This document shows positions 7,843 through 15,653 of a stretch of DNA of 56,353 nt, in pieces. Source of the DNA: Azovibrio restrictus. GTDB lineage: Bacteria; Bacteroidota; Bacteroidia; Chitinophagales; Chitinophagaceae. The DNA lies in contig JANLJF010000058.1 of assembly GCA_029255605.1 (NCBI GenBank), forward strand, positions 1 through 56,353, written 5' to 3'. The notes beneath the pieces are model-generated. The model was not told where the DNA came from, made no database searches, and was given only the letters and a program-made list of their open reading frames with translations. The position numbers and the translations under genes were made by a program. Positions within the stretch are counted from its first letter, which is position 1, and every line of letters starts with the position of its first letter.

Positions 7843-7870
7843 AAAACAGCTGCCGGTTGGCAGCTGTTTT
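7843..7870. terminator. Intrinsic terminator of metal operon
   Basis: Perfect 12-bp hairpin AAAACAGCTGCC-ggtt-GGCAGCTGTTTT directly downstream of the stop at 7817. Confidence 0.85.
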
Positions 7871-7988
7871 GTCATATATACGTCTGCTTGTTTTTGACAA
7901 TTATTTCACAATACTATGCCAACGAAACAAGCCTGCAGCGTGTCTTTATAAGCAGAAGCAGAATGATAACCGAATAAAAGATGATGTT

Positions 7989-8090
7989 ATGAAGACCTTA
8001 TTGAACAAACCCCGGAGTCTTGCGTTCTCTTTTCGCTTTCTTCATTACAAATGGCGTTTCAGGCTACGTTTTAGTGTTTCATACGTGTAG
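7989..8090 (+). CDS. Possible 33-aa basic peptide
   Basis: An ATG at 7989 opens a frame of 33 residues, MKTLLNKPRSLAFSFRFLHY followed by KWRFRLRFSVSYV, which is rich in Arg, Phe and Leu. The stop at 8088-8090 is followed immediately by a terminator hairpin. The spacing of a short ORF tightly against a terminator hints at a genuine small transcript (peptide or small RNA), but no promoter or family supports it. Between the metal-operon terminator (7870) and the minus-strand gene ending at 8138, nothing else is evident. Confidence 0.25.
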   Translation: MKTLLNKPRSLAFSFRFLHYKWRFRLRFSVSYV

Positions 8091-8092
8091 GT

Positions 8093-8129
8093 AAAAAAGG
8101 TGCGCACATATCGTGTATGCGCCTTTTTT
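8093..8129. terminator. Bidirectional terminator
   Basis: AAAAAAGGTGCGCA ... TGCGCCTTTTTT hairpin with one small bulge, between the 33-aa ORF and the minus-strand gene ending at 8138. Confidence 0.7.
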
Positions 8130-8137
8130 CTTCTATG

Positions 8138-8377
8138 CTATGTTTTCACAAAAACGCCCCTGCCCATCCGCCTTTCATCGAAGGACACCTCTACTATATA
8201 TGTAGCCTCCGGCAATTCTTTTATATTGATGATATGGTGCGTGCCGGATATGCCGGTGTTCAGCAATACGGTATTGCCGTGCATATCCAGTATCCGGATA
8301 CCGGATACACAAGCCACCGAAAATATAGTCAGCTCATTACCTGTAGATATGGGATAGACAGTGAGGTTCTTATCCAT
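8138..8377 (-). CDS. Stand-alone T9SS sorting-domain-like protein
   Basis: A 79-aa ORF that is little more than a T9SS C-terminal domain: LTVYPISTGNELTIFS (compare the usual VYPNP...ELTI), VSGIRILDMHGNTVLL (compare ...I.D..G.), and LPEATYIVEVSFDERR (compare L..G.Y...). It has no signal peptide, and Pro-Asn-Pro of the canonical motif is replaced, so as it stands it could not be exported by the Sec/T9SS route. A -7-like CATTTTTG lies about 40 bp upstream (around 8416-8423 on the minus strand). It is most likely the remnant of a larger secreted-protein gene. Confidence 0.55.
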   Translation of the reverse strand: MDKNLTVYPISTGNELTIFSVACVSGIRILDMHGNTVLLNTGISGTHHIINIKELPEATYIVEVSFDERRMGRGVFVKT

Positions 8378-8480
8378 GGCAGTTTGCGGTTACCGGGTTC
8401 TCTCCCCGTTTGCAAAAATGCACATGGTTCCCTATCGTTCCAATACCCCGAATACGGTATTTATATGGCGTGAAAAATAC

Positions 8481-9323
8481 TTAGTTATCCAGCTTTACTT
8501 CCAGCAGTTTGGGCCAGTTTTTGCCTGTTATAAAGATGCGGTTCTGTGCCGCATCGTAGGCTATGCCATTCATTACTTCGGGGCTGGTTTCATCGCCCGG
8601 TATAGTAGCGGGTATGCCCACACGCTGGCGCAGGTCGCGCATATCTGCTATAGCCACTACCTTGCCCGTAGCGGGGTCTATTTTCAGTATCAGGTCGCGT
8701 GTCCACTGGTTGGCATAAATATAGCCGTTGATAAATTCCAGTTCATTCACCTCCAGCACCGGGCCGTACTGGTCGGTTATTTCTACCTGTTTTGTCACCT
8801 GCATAGTGGCAGGGTCCATAAAGTATAGCTTACTGCCACCATCTGTATATATCAGGCTGGTACCATCATTGGTAAGCCCCCAGGCTTCTGCATTTACAAA
8901 GCTGAATGTTTGCAGTTGTTTCATGGTTTTCAGGTCGTACACAAAACCTGTCTTCTCCTTGTAGGTGAGCTGGTATATTTTCCCGTTCAGTACCGTAAGC
9001 CCTTCTCCAAAGTAGCGGCTATCCAGCTTCTTCTGTTCCAGCACCTTACCGGTTTTCAAATCCGTTTTCCGCAGTTCCGAGCTGCCATATTGCCCTGTAC
9101 TTTCATACAGGTAGCCATCTACAAACTGCAACCCTTCCGTAAATGCTTTAGTATCGTGCGGGTATTCTGCTACCACGCTGTAAGCTATCAGCTTAGGTGC
9201 TGCTACTTCTGTGCTCACGCTATCGGTGGGTTCCGTACCTGTTTCTGCAGTGTCATTACTTTTATCTTTACATGCAGCAAGCAGTAACATGGCAAGGGTG
9301 GCAAAACGTAATACGGTCTTCAT
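8481..9323 (-). CDS. Glutaminyl-peptide cyclotransferase (lipoprotein)
   Basis: A 280-aa lipoprotein (MKTVLRFATLAMLLLAA then Cys18) of the bacterial/plant glutamine cyclotransferase family, a five-bladed propeller that converts N-terminal Gln of peptides to pyroglutamate. Visible family signatures are AFTEGLQFVDGYLYESTGQY, YFGEGLTVLNGKIYQLTYKE, AWGLTNDGTSLIYTDG, VNELEFINGYIYANQW and VMNGIAYDAAQNRIFITGK, covering the whole usual length. The enzyme would act in the periplasm or at the outer membrane; many Bacteroidota T9SS proteins carry pyroglutamate after signal cleavage, which is a plausible substrate pool here. A single-gene unit ahead of a terminator-flanked region. Confidence 0.9.
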   Translation of the reverse strand: MKTVLRFATLAMLLLAACKDKSNDTAETGTEPTDSVSTEVAAPKLIAYSVVAEYPHDTKAFTEGLQFVDGYLYESTGQYGSSELRKTDLKTGKVLEQKKLDSRYFGEGLTVLNGKIYQLTYKEKTGFVYDLKTMKQLQTFSFVNAEAWGLTNDGTSLIYTDGGSKLYFMDPATMQVTKQVEITDQYGPVLEVNELEFINGYIYANQWTRDLILKIDPATGKVVAIADMRDLRQRVGIPATIPGDETSPEVMNGIAYDAAQNRIFITGKNWPKLLEVKLDN

Positions 9324-9353
9324 CTGCTTTTATTTTCGGTGCTAATATAGGCC

Positions 9354-9388
9354 AAAAAAATGCCCCCGTAGCTTACGGGGGCATTTTT
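9354..9388. terminator. Bidirectional terminator
   Basis: AAAAAATGCCCCCGTA-gc-TTACGGGGGCATTTTT, a long GC-rich hairpin with A and T runs. It stops transcription from the minus-strand regulator gene at 9407-9847. Confidence 0.85.
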
Positions 9389-9406
9389 AATATATCGTAT
9401 GAAATT

Positions 9407-9847
9407 CTAGATTTTGTATTTGATAAGCCTCAATATTTCCAGCAGCATATCGGGACTAAAAAGTTTCTTTTTGCAGTGCAGTATGCGGCTTAATATCTGC
9501 TGGTCTGTTTTCAGGTGTTGTGCCAGTTCGGCCTGTGTCACTTTGCGCACCTCCATGTAGTTCTGCAATCCCTCTGCTATCACCTCGTACATATTGCGGG
9601 GTGGCTTCTTCGATGCCAGTATCTCATTTACGCTGCCGGCACGTGCATATTTCAGGAATTTATCCAGAAAGGCCTGTGTCAACGGCGTTTCCCCGTTTAT
9701 CACTTTTGAATAATAATAGGGTGTCACCTTTATCTTTTCAGCCATCTCACCTTTGGTAGCAACATTACGCCTCTTCATAAGGATAGCTGCTGCCTGCTTC
9801 AGCTGTATCGGCTTCACATCTTTTATATGATTTGCTTTGGGTGGCAT
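9407..9847 (-). CDS. Transcriptional regulator with two XRE-type helix-turn-helix units
   Basis: The 146-aa protein shows two helix-turn-helix segments: KGEMAEKIKVTPYYYSKVIN (about residues 32-51) and TQAELAQHLKTDQQILSRIL (about residues 103-122), each in the XRE/Cro style. A linker with RNMYEVIAEGLQNYMEVRKV joins them. Tandem HTH units in one short chain would let a monomer cover two half-sites. There is no other domain. Three copies of ATTATCT (one inverted) lie in the 110 bp upstream and could be its own operator, an inference. DNA targets are otherwise unknown. Confidence 0.75.
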   Translation of the reverse strand: MPPKANHIKDVKPIQLKQAAAILMKRRNVATKGEMAEKIKVTPYYYSKVINGETPLTQAFLDKFLKYARAGSVNEILASKKPPRNMYEVIAEGLQNYMEVRKVTQAELAQHLKTDQQILSRILHCKKKLFSPDMLLEILRLIKYKI

Positions 9848-9869
9848 AAGTGATTTATTGAGTAGGTAA

Positions 9870-9960
9870 AGATAATAAAATATTCATAAATACCGCATTT
9901 AATGTAAAATTGATAACTTCTAAATTATCTATGCTGGTATATTATTGACATACATTATCT
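9870..9960. repeat. Three ATTATCT copies upstream of tandem-HTH gene
   Basis: AGATAAT at 9870-9876 (inverted) and ATTATCT at 9924-9930 and 9954-9960 (30 bp apart) lie in an AT-rich stretch between the regulator and the 67-aa lipoprotein. They may be operator half-sites or AT-rich coincidence. Confidence 0.35.
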
Positions 9961-10163
9961 TACTTGTCATAAACCCGTACCGGGGCCTTTTGCATGGCCG
10001 GCCTGTTGGTTACCGGCCTCACTATCGGCGCATTGGCACTATCTATTTTAGCCGTTGCTACTGTGGTTGCATTATCGGTTGCTTTTTTGCCCGATGAGCA
10101 GGCTGCAAAACAAATTACCGACATCAGCACTACCAGTGCCGGGGATATTTTTATCATACTCAT
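9960..10163 (-). CDS. Short lipoprotein
   Basis: A 67-aa ORF with signal ISPALVVLMSVICFAA then Cys22-Ser-Ser-Gly-Lys-Lys. The mature part is only about 45 residues, low-complexity Ala/Thr/Asn/Pro (for example IVRPVTNRPAMQKAPVRVYD), so it is probably unstructured. It ends 10 bp downstream of the 140-aa lipoprotein gene and is likely co-transcribed with it (10614-11390, 10174-10596, 9960-10163). Function unknown. Confidence 0.6.
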   Translation of the reverse strand: MSMIKISPALVVLMSVICFAACSSGKKATDNATTVATAKIDSANAPIVRPVTNRPAMQKAPVRVYDK

Positions 10164-10173
10164 TATACGCTGA

Positions 10174-10596
10174 TTATTCGTGGTAGCCCATTACTACCAT
10201 TTTACCCTGCATGGGTTTGGAAGTGGTGCCGTCAAAAACATCTATTATCACATGTGCGCCTTTAGGCACGGGTATTTTCATATTGCCCCCAAAGCTGAAG
10301 GTTTCCAGGTTTTGTATTTGCGGCAGAATATAGTTCTTCGTTTCACCGTTGGCCAGCACTACCCTTACGCCTGCTGCGGGCTGGTTTTTAGTTACTACAT
10401 ATACCTGCACATTCGTTATCATCATAGAACCGTTAGGTTCAGGTGCCAGTTTCAGCATAGGTGTAATGGTATCTACCTTGAAAGGGCGCGGCTCTGCTGC
10501 CACGGTTTGCGGTGGCGTTTTGGCTACGGCCTTTTTAGTGTTCTTGCAGGCTATTACCGTACACAGCGCTATAATGGCAATGATTGTATATCGCAT
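10174..10596 (-). CDS. Lipoprotein of unknown function
   Basis: A 140-aa lipoprotein: MRYTIIAIIALCTVIA then Cys17-Lys-Asn. The mature domain begins after a Pro-rich linker and reads as beta strands (VQVYVVTKNQPAAGVRVVLA, FSFGGNMKIPVPKGAHVIID), suggesting a small beta-sandwich. There is no catalytic motif. It lies in the middle of a three-lipoprotein group on the minus strand with gaps of 10 and 17 bp. The role is not recognisable. Confidence 0.6.
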   Translation of the reverse strand: MRYTIIAIIALCTVIACKNTKKAVAKTPPQTVAAEPRPFKVDTITPMLKLAPEPNGSMMITNVQVYVVTKNQPAAGVRVVLANGETKNYILPQIQNLETFSFGGNMKIPVPKGAHVIIDVFDGTTSKPMQGKMVVMGYHE

Positions 10597-10613
10597 AAAA
10601 TAAGGGTCTTAAA

Positions 10614-11390
10614 TTAATTACGCACCATCATGAAATAATACTCAGAATTAGGAAACAGGGCCATCATAGTATCCCTTGTTTCGGCGCGGTATTCCGGTGG
10701 TGTGCCGGTAGGCAGCTTACCTGCCGATATATAGCCCAGGCTGGCACCTTCTGCACTCATAAATTCGATGTACGGATCGTTCAAACGGTGCACTTTAAAA
10801 TTCAGCTTATCGGTAGTGGTTTGCCCCGAACCATTCCTGTAAGTAAAATCGGCGGTGAAGTTTTTGTGTACTGTCAGCTCTTTATACTTTTCAGCCTCGC
10901 TCATACTACCCCAAAAAGACACATAACCTGTAGATGAACTTACCAGGTATGCATCTACTGCCCTCCATTTGCTGGAAAGATCATCTGTTTTAAGAAATGC
11001 CTGGCGGGCATGCCCTGTAAATGCACTCTCTATGAAATAGGTATTATTGCCCTCTGAAGGCAGAAATGCTACCTGCGCCCCATTTTGCGGGTACATATCG
11101 TTAAACCAGTTGCTGTAATAGTAGTCGTCTGTATGCCAGTCCATATAGTAGGTTTTACCCAATGGTATTTCACTGGCAGGTATAGTAGTTATGGTGGACT
11201 TTTTCAATACTTTCCGCACCAGCGGGCTTGCATTGTTCCCATAGTCTTCCATACTACGGTACACGCTCAGCACCACATCTTTATTCACACGGTTGTTAAA
11301 GGTCAGTGCGGTGTTGTCCTTGCCTTCTTTCTTACTGCATCCCGAAAATGCTATTAAAGCGCCCAAAGCAAGTGCATATATTCTATTCAT
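10614..11390 (-). CDS. Lipoprotein of unknown function, first in three-gene group
   Basis: A 258-aa lipoprotein: MNRIYALALGALIAFSG then Cys18-Ser-Lys-Lys. The rest is mixed alpha/beta with aromatic-rich segments (YYMDWHTDDYYYSNWFND, TAFT-like region, NSEYYFMMVRN at the C-terminus). No enzyme motif or known family is recognised. It begins the minus-strand group 11390-9960, whose three lipoprotein genes are closely packed. Confidence 0.65.
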   Translation of the reverse strand: MNRIYALALGALIAFSGCSKKEGKDNTALTFNNRVNKDVVLSVYRSMEDYGNNASPLVRKVLKKSTITTIPASEIPLGKTYYMDWHTDDYYYSNWFNDMYPQNGAQVAFLPSEGNNTYFIESAFTGHARQAFLKTDDLSSKWRAVDAYLVSSSTGYVSFWGSMSEAEKYKELTVHKNFTADFTYRNGSGQTTTDKLNFKVHRLNDPYIEFMSAEGASLGYISAGKLPTGTPPEYRAETRDTMMALFPNSEYYFMMVRN

Positions 11391-11505
11391 TCTATAGCTG
11401 TTTGTATCTACTAATGTAGCGAAATTTTGGCAGATGACATGTGCTTGTGCCTGTTATAACTTGCGGTTAAACCACCATCCCGAAACAGTTCAAGCCCCGA
11501 ATGCT

Positions 11506-11513
11506 TACTTTTG
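11506..11513 (+). promoter_or_regulatory. -7 promoter element TACTTTTG
   Basis: Matches TAnnTTTG and lies 14 bp before the ATG at 11528. It overlaps the region just after an upstream in-frame ATG (11501), which excludes that ATG as the start. Confidence 0.6.
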
Positions 11514-11527
11514 CCTCAAACCATTAC

Positions 11528-12157
11528 ATGCTTAAAAACATTTCCCTAGGCTTTACTCTATTGTATTGCTGCGCAGGCATGGCACAAACCCACGACCTGC
11601 CCCCATTGCAAAATGGCGACTTGCTGTTTCAGGATATGGACTGCGGGCCTATATGCAATGCGATAGAAGAAGTAACGGAAGGCTTTGACGGGCACGACTT
11701 TTCGCACATAGGGCTGGTAACCATTCAGAAGGACAGCATTTTCATTATAGAAGCCATAGGCAAAGATGTACACCTGACACCATTGGCTGCATTTCTTTCG
11801 CGGTCGGGCAATAAAGTATATGTAGGCCGCGTAAAGCAGGCATACGAACCGCTGGCACAGAAAGCTGTCAAGGTAGCGCTGAACTATAAAGGCATCCCTT
11901 ACGATGATGTTTTCATTTACAACAATAAGAAATATTATTGCTCTGAAATGATATATGATGCATTCAAAAAGGCCAACGACAATAAACCTTTCTTCGCACT
12001 GGAACCCATGACCTTTCGCATGCCGGGCAGCGATACCTATTACCCTGTGTGGGTTTCTTACTATGCCAACCTGAAGATGGATATACCCGAAGGCAAACCG
12101 GGCATCAACCCCGGTGGCATATCACGGTCTTCAAAAATCACGATACTGAATAAGTAA
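11528..12157 (+). CDS. YiiX/YebB-like permuted papain-fold peptidase
   Basis: From ATG 11528 the protein has 209 aa with a signal peptide (MLKNISLGFTLLYCCAGMAQ). The domain is a circularly permuted NlpC/P60-type fold: NGDLLFQDMD, then FSHIGLVTIQ with the catalytic-type His, IIEAIGKDVHLTPLAAFL, and KYYCSEMIYDAFKKA with the Cys nucleophile. Members of the YiiX group are thought to hydrolyse amide bonds in cell-wall peptides or lipids, but the substrate here is not established. Mature enzyme is periplasmic. A terminator follows 1 bp after the stop. Confidence 0.8.
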   Translation: MLKNISLGFTLLYCCAGMAQTHDLPPLQNGDLLFQDMDCGPICNAIEEVTEGFDGHDFSHIGLVTIQKDSIFIIEAIGKDVHLTPLAAFLSRSGNKVYVGRVKQAYEPLAQKAVKVALNYKGIPYDDVFIYNNKKYYCSEMIYDAFKKANDNKPFFALEPMTFRMPGSDTYYPVWVSYYANLKMDIPEGKPGINPGGISRSSKITILNK

Positions 12158-12185
12158 AAAAGGGCAGCCAGTTGGCAGCCCTTTT
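12158..12185. terminator. Terminator between convergent genes
   Basis: AAAAGGGC-a-GCC-agtt-GGC-a-GCCCTTTT hairpin with one A-A mismatch. It separates the peptidase gene and the convergent metalloprotease gene ending at 12207. Confidence 0.75.
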
Positions 12186-12206
12186 AAAGTATCAGAACAG
12201 AACTAC

Positions 12207-15206
12207 TTAGTGTTTTACCACTATTTTCTGTGCTTGTATTGTTTTATTGCTGGTTTGCATGATGAGCATATATCGCCCATCTGCTAATGAAGCAGTATTG
12301 AATGTGTACTTAACGGTACCGGCATCCATTGTTTGTGTAAACAAGGCACGGCCTGTAAGGTCGAACAGGGAAATGCTACCTGCTACACCGACAGGCAATG
12401 TAACCGTTACAGTATTATCTGCCGGGTTAGGATATACGTGCAGGTCCATACGCTGTGGCTGTTCTGCAACGCCGGTAGCCCATCCTTCATAGATGAAGAA
12501 ATCATCTATTGCAGCTTCTACGTTGTTTTGTCCATTGTCCACTTTCGAGCTGTTAACAGCATCGGTAGCTACAAAACGCATCTGCACAAACTTGCTCGAT
12601 GTCAGATATTCATCTACAGCAAATATCCTTCTCCTCCACTCATAATCGGCCTGGTAGGTACTTTCAACAGTCCTCCACAATAAAGAAGCGGTATCGCGTA
12701 TTTGCACACGCCACAGGTCTGTACGCGGATTTGTATTTCTACCACCGCGGTCGTTGCCATGCCACCTGTAATATTCGATGATAGGCTTATTGAATCCTGT
12801 AAGGTCGAGCGTCGGTGTAGTAGCGGTTGTTTTACCGTTATCTACGTCTGCCGAATTATAGTTAGTTGTGGCAGATACGCCATTACCTGTTACAAGGCAT
12901 CTGCCGGCACCGCTGGTGTGGTCTGCACCTGTTTGCGCTATAAGGCTCAGGTTGGAGCCGAAAGGCTTCCAGGTAGATTGAACCGGTACGGCATGTATCC
13001 ACTTGCCACCTGTAGCATTATCTGATGATTCAGCCAGCGACCAGTCGAGAGATGCATCTTCAAAAGACGTACCGCGTATTTTCCTTACACCTACAGCAAA
13101 CTGGTAAGGGATGGTTACCTGCGCCGCATCGAAAGATGCATTGTACCTGTTTGGGAAGGAATGGCCGCCTGTACCTGTAATATCGTACACCACAAAATAG
13201 TATTCGATAATAGACCTGGCAGGCTGGCCGGGTATGGTAGCATTGAAGATAACACCACCTGTAGCTGTATTGCCACCGTTAGTCATCGCCAATGTATCCC
13301 ATGTGCCTACAGCACGGTTGCGATATACCAGTTTCATTTGCTGGAAGAAGGCAGGCTCTGTCAGTACCAGGTTGGCGGTTACAGGTATCTCTGTGTTTTC
13401 CTGTTCGCGGTTATCCAGTTCTGTATGTTCCAGCAGCGCATCGCCCATCATAAAGATACCATGGCGTGCAAATGCGTCTACTAATTGTTTCATATGCGGT
13501 GTACCATTTGCCAGGTCTGCATCGTTATCATCATTAATCAGTGCAGAGCGTAGTACTTCCTGGTACACTTCCAGCTCAGTACCTTCAGGACCATCAGGCA
13601 CATCATACAATGTTTTTGCAAACAACAAGGTCATGGTATCTGCGCTATTGATATTCACACCAAAATCCCACCATGCGCCTGCAATTATTTCACCATTATC
13701 GTGCACCTCGCCTGTCCATTCCATCGGGTACCTTTTAGGCGTGGCATTGTAGGTGCGGATGTTGCTACCACCTTTAAAAGCCTTACGGCCCAATACTGGG
13801 TCTTTGGTAACACTCAGCGCCCATACATCTGCATACCCTTCGTTCAGGCCACCATTGCTCATGCCACCGCTACCTTTTATAAAACCATAAAAGCGGCCAT
13901 TGATACCGTGCCCGTATTCATGATACACTACATCACCAATGTTGGCAAATGAATTACAACCGCTATTTTCTTCATAAAAGTTGATAGAAGCACCATTATA
14001 GAATGCATTACAACCACCACCGGCTGCAGATATTTCCACTACTGTAGTTAGCGAATTATCCAGGCCGGTAAAGCCACTGGCATCGGGGTAATGTTGCTTC
14101 ATGAAATCGTGCATACGATTGGTATGATAGTATGCATTGATATGGGGCACACCTGCCGGAGCGGTAGGTGGGTATACAAACGTAGTACCATTGCCATTTA
14201 CCGTAGTGCTGACAGACGGTATAGTACCGGATGCCCCGCCAACACGCACCGTAGACCATTTACCCTGCAGTTTCACATCTACAGTGGCAGGTGGATTGGT
14301 GCTGTTATCTACATAATAACCTGTATCATTGGTATAATTGGTATTGCCGCCCAATACGATAGCCAGGTTGGCCAGCGGCTGGTCTGATGGCGGGTCTACC
14401 ATGTTGTCTTTATATACATTACCCTTCACTACCAGGTCCACTTCTTCCTTCACCTCGTTGATGCGGTACAGCACCTCACCTGTCATAGCATTTACATAAC
14501 CTGTCAGGGCTACGGGCATATATTCATCGTGCCTACTGAGGCCGGATACGGTATAGCGCCATGCCGGTTGCAATGTGTAGCCATAGTTGCCAGGCACAGG
14601 AAACCATTCCCATTCATTATCAACATTTTTCGACTGCACATTCATCACAGCATTCATATCTGCATTCAGGGCAGTGCCATCCAGTGTAGCCTGGCGGGTA
14701 ACAGCAGGCGCCGTGCCTGTTATTTCCTCCGGCTGACCATACGATTTCAATGAAATACGCTGCAGGCGGCCATCTTTTGTAAAGCGCGCCATCAGCTGAG
14801 AAAACACGACCTTGCGACCATTGATATACTGCTCGTAATATGCAAAAGAAGCATGTGGCGCATCCGTGATCTTCTGCAGGCGCCATTCCGCTTTATTGAT
14901 ACCCAACTGTTTCAGGTTGTTATCCATCAGGTAGGCCATCTTATCGGCAATAGACATACCGGGCACTACCATAGCTTTACCGTAAATATCGCGCACCTGG
15001 CCCGTCAGTTTGTCTGTTGAGGCATAGAAGCCGGGGAAAGCAGCCTGCACGCTGCGCTGCGAGGCAGTTACTGCCTTTTTGTTTGCGATGCCAAGCTGGT
15101 TATACCCATCGAAAGCCGAAATGGTATAATCTACATGCTTGTGATCCTGGGCAAATGATGGGACAGAGATAGCCACCATACCCAATGCAAATAGAGCTTT
15201 TTTCAT
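12207..15206 (-). CDS. M36 (fungalysin-like) metalloprotease with T9SS domain
   Basis: A 999-aa secreted protease. Signal peptide MKKALFALGMVAISVPSFAQ; a propeptide-like region to about residue 230 with FTP-type blocks (YYEQYINGRKVVFSQLMARF); then a catalytic domain with HEYGHGINGRFYG at about residues 428-440 (HExxH zinc site) and GGLNEGYADVWALS (third ligand Glu). After it come a domain with DASLDWSLAESS and VQMRFVATDA (jelly-roll-like adhesive module), and a T9SS type A sorting domain (LHVYPNPADNTVTVTLP ... GRYMLIMQTSNKTIQAQKIV). The enzyme would be activated outside the cell and degrade proteins. Confidence 0.92.
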   Translation of the reverse strand: MKKALFALGMVAISVPSFAQDHKHVDYTISAFDGYNQLGIANKKAVTASQRSVQAAFPGFYASTDKLTGQVRDIYGKAMVVPGMSIADKMAYLMDNNLKQLGINKAEWRLQKITDAPHASFAYYEQYINGRKVVFSQLMARFTKDGRLQRISLKSYGQPEEITGTAPAVTRQATLDGTALNADMNAVMNVQSKNVDNEWEWFPVPGNYGYTLQPAWRYTVSGLSRHDEYMPVALTGYVNAMTGEVLYRINEVKEEVDLVVKGNVYKDNMVDPPSDQPLANLAIVLGGNTNYTNDTGYYVDNSTNPPATVDVKLQGKWSTVRVGGASGTIPSVSTTVNGNGTTFVYPPTAPAGVPHINAYYHTNRMHDFMKQHYPDASGFTGLDNSLTTVVEISAAGGGCNAFYNGASINFYEENSGCNSFANIGDVVYHEYGHGINGRFYGFIKGSGGMSNGGLNEGYADVWALSVTKDPVLGRKAFKGGSNIRTYNATPKRYPMEWTGEVHDNGEIIAGAWWDFGVNINSADTMTLLFAKTLYDVPDGPEGTELEVYQEVLRSALINDDNDADLANGTPHMKQLVDAFARHGIFMMGDALLEHTELDNREQENTEIPVTANLVLTEPAFFQQMKLVYRNRAVGTWDTLAMTNGGNTATGGVIFNATIPGQPARSIIEYYFVVYDITGTGGHSFPNRYNASFDAAQVTIPYQFAVGVRKIRGTSFEDASLDWSLAESSDNATGGKWIHAVPVQSTWKPFGSNLSLIAQTGADHTSGAGRCLVTGNGVSATTNYNSADVDNGKTTATTPTLDLTGFNKPIIEYYRWHGNDRGGRNTNPRTDLWRVQIRDTASLLWRTVESTYQADYEWRRRIFAVDEYLTSSKFVQMRFVATDAVNSSKVDNGQNNVEAAIDDFFIYEGWATGVAEQPQRMDLHVYPNPADNTVTVTLPVGVAGSISLFDLTGRALFTQTMDAGTVKYTFNTASLADGRYMLIMQTSNKTIQAQKIVVKH

Positions 15207-15414
15207 TTATAAAAACTGGAATGTTATTGAAGACAAGCAAAATACTTAGATTAAACTTCAATTAAAAATTATTGTAGGTATAATGATAGAAATATGACAA
15301 TAGGGGGATTGCTAAAATGAATGAAAAACCTTAAATGATTATCTTTTCTATCCATTAATAACCGCAGTGGCAGCGGGTTTCGTTATAATCGCAAAAAAAA
15401 GTTTAAAAAAGGTT

Positions 15415-15443
15415 TTGTAAAAATGCATCCTTGCGTATCTTTG
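15415..15443 (+). promoter_or_regulatory. Promoter of tRNA-Lys
   Basis: TTG at 15415-15417, an 18-bp spacer, then TATCTTTG at 15436-15443, matching the Bacteroidota vegetative promoter. It lies 20 bp before the tRNA. Confidence 0.8.
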
Positions 15444-15462
15444 CGCTCCCAATCGGGGAATT

Positions 15463-15535
15463 GATCCTGTAGCTCAGTTGGTAGAGCAATACACTTTTAA
15501 TGTATGGGTCTTGGGTTCGAGTCCCAACGGGATCA
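15463..15535 (+). tRNA. tRNA-Lys (anticodon TTT)
   Basis: A 73-nt cloverleaf: acceptor GATCCTG pairs with CGGGATC, D-arm GCTC-GAGC, anticodon stem ATACA-TGTAT with loop CTTTTAA (anticodon TTT), T-arm TTGGG-TTCGAGT-CCCAA, discriminator A; CCA is not encoded. The terminator follows. Its 3' end is repeated in degenerate form downstream, marking it as an integration target. Confidence 0.97.
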
Positions 15536-15543
15536 CTGATATG

Positions 15544-15569
15544 AAAGCCGCTGAAATTCAGCGGCTTTT
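15544..15569. terminator. tRNA-Lys terminator hairpin
   Basis: AAAGCCGCTGAA-ATTCAGCGGCTTTT, followed by GTTTTG. The same hairpin core (CGCTGAAATTCAGCG) reappears at 17615-17630. Confidence 0.85.
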
Positions 15570-15653
15570 GTTTTGTTTCCTAAACAGTGATGCAATTCTT
15601 TCAATTATCAATCCGTAAGGATGCCAATAATACTAAGGCATTCCCAATTTATA

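Noticed and set aside
13234-13752. 172-aa plus-strand open frame inside the M36 protease gene
   Set aside because: Antisense to the conserved catalytic region (HEYGH). Ser-rich product typical of shadows.
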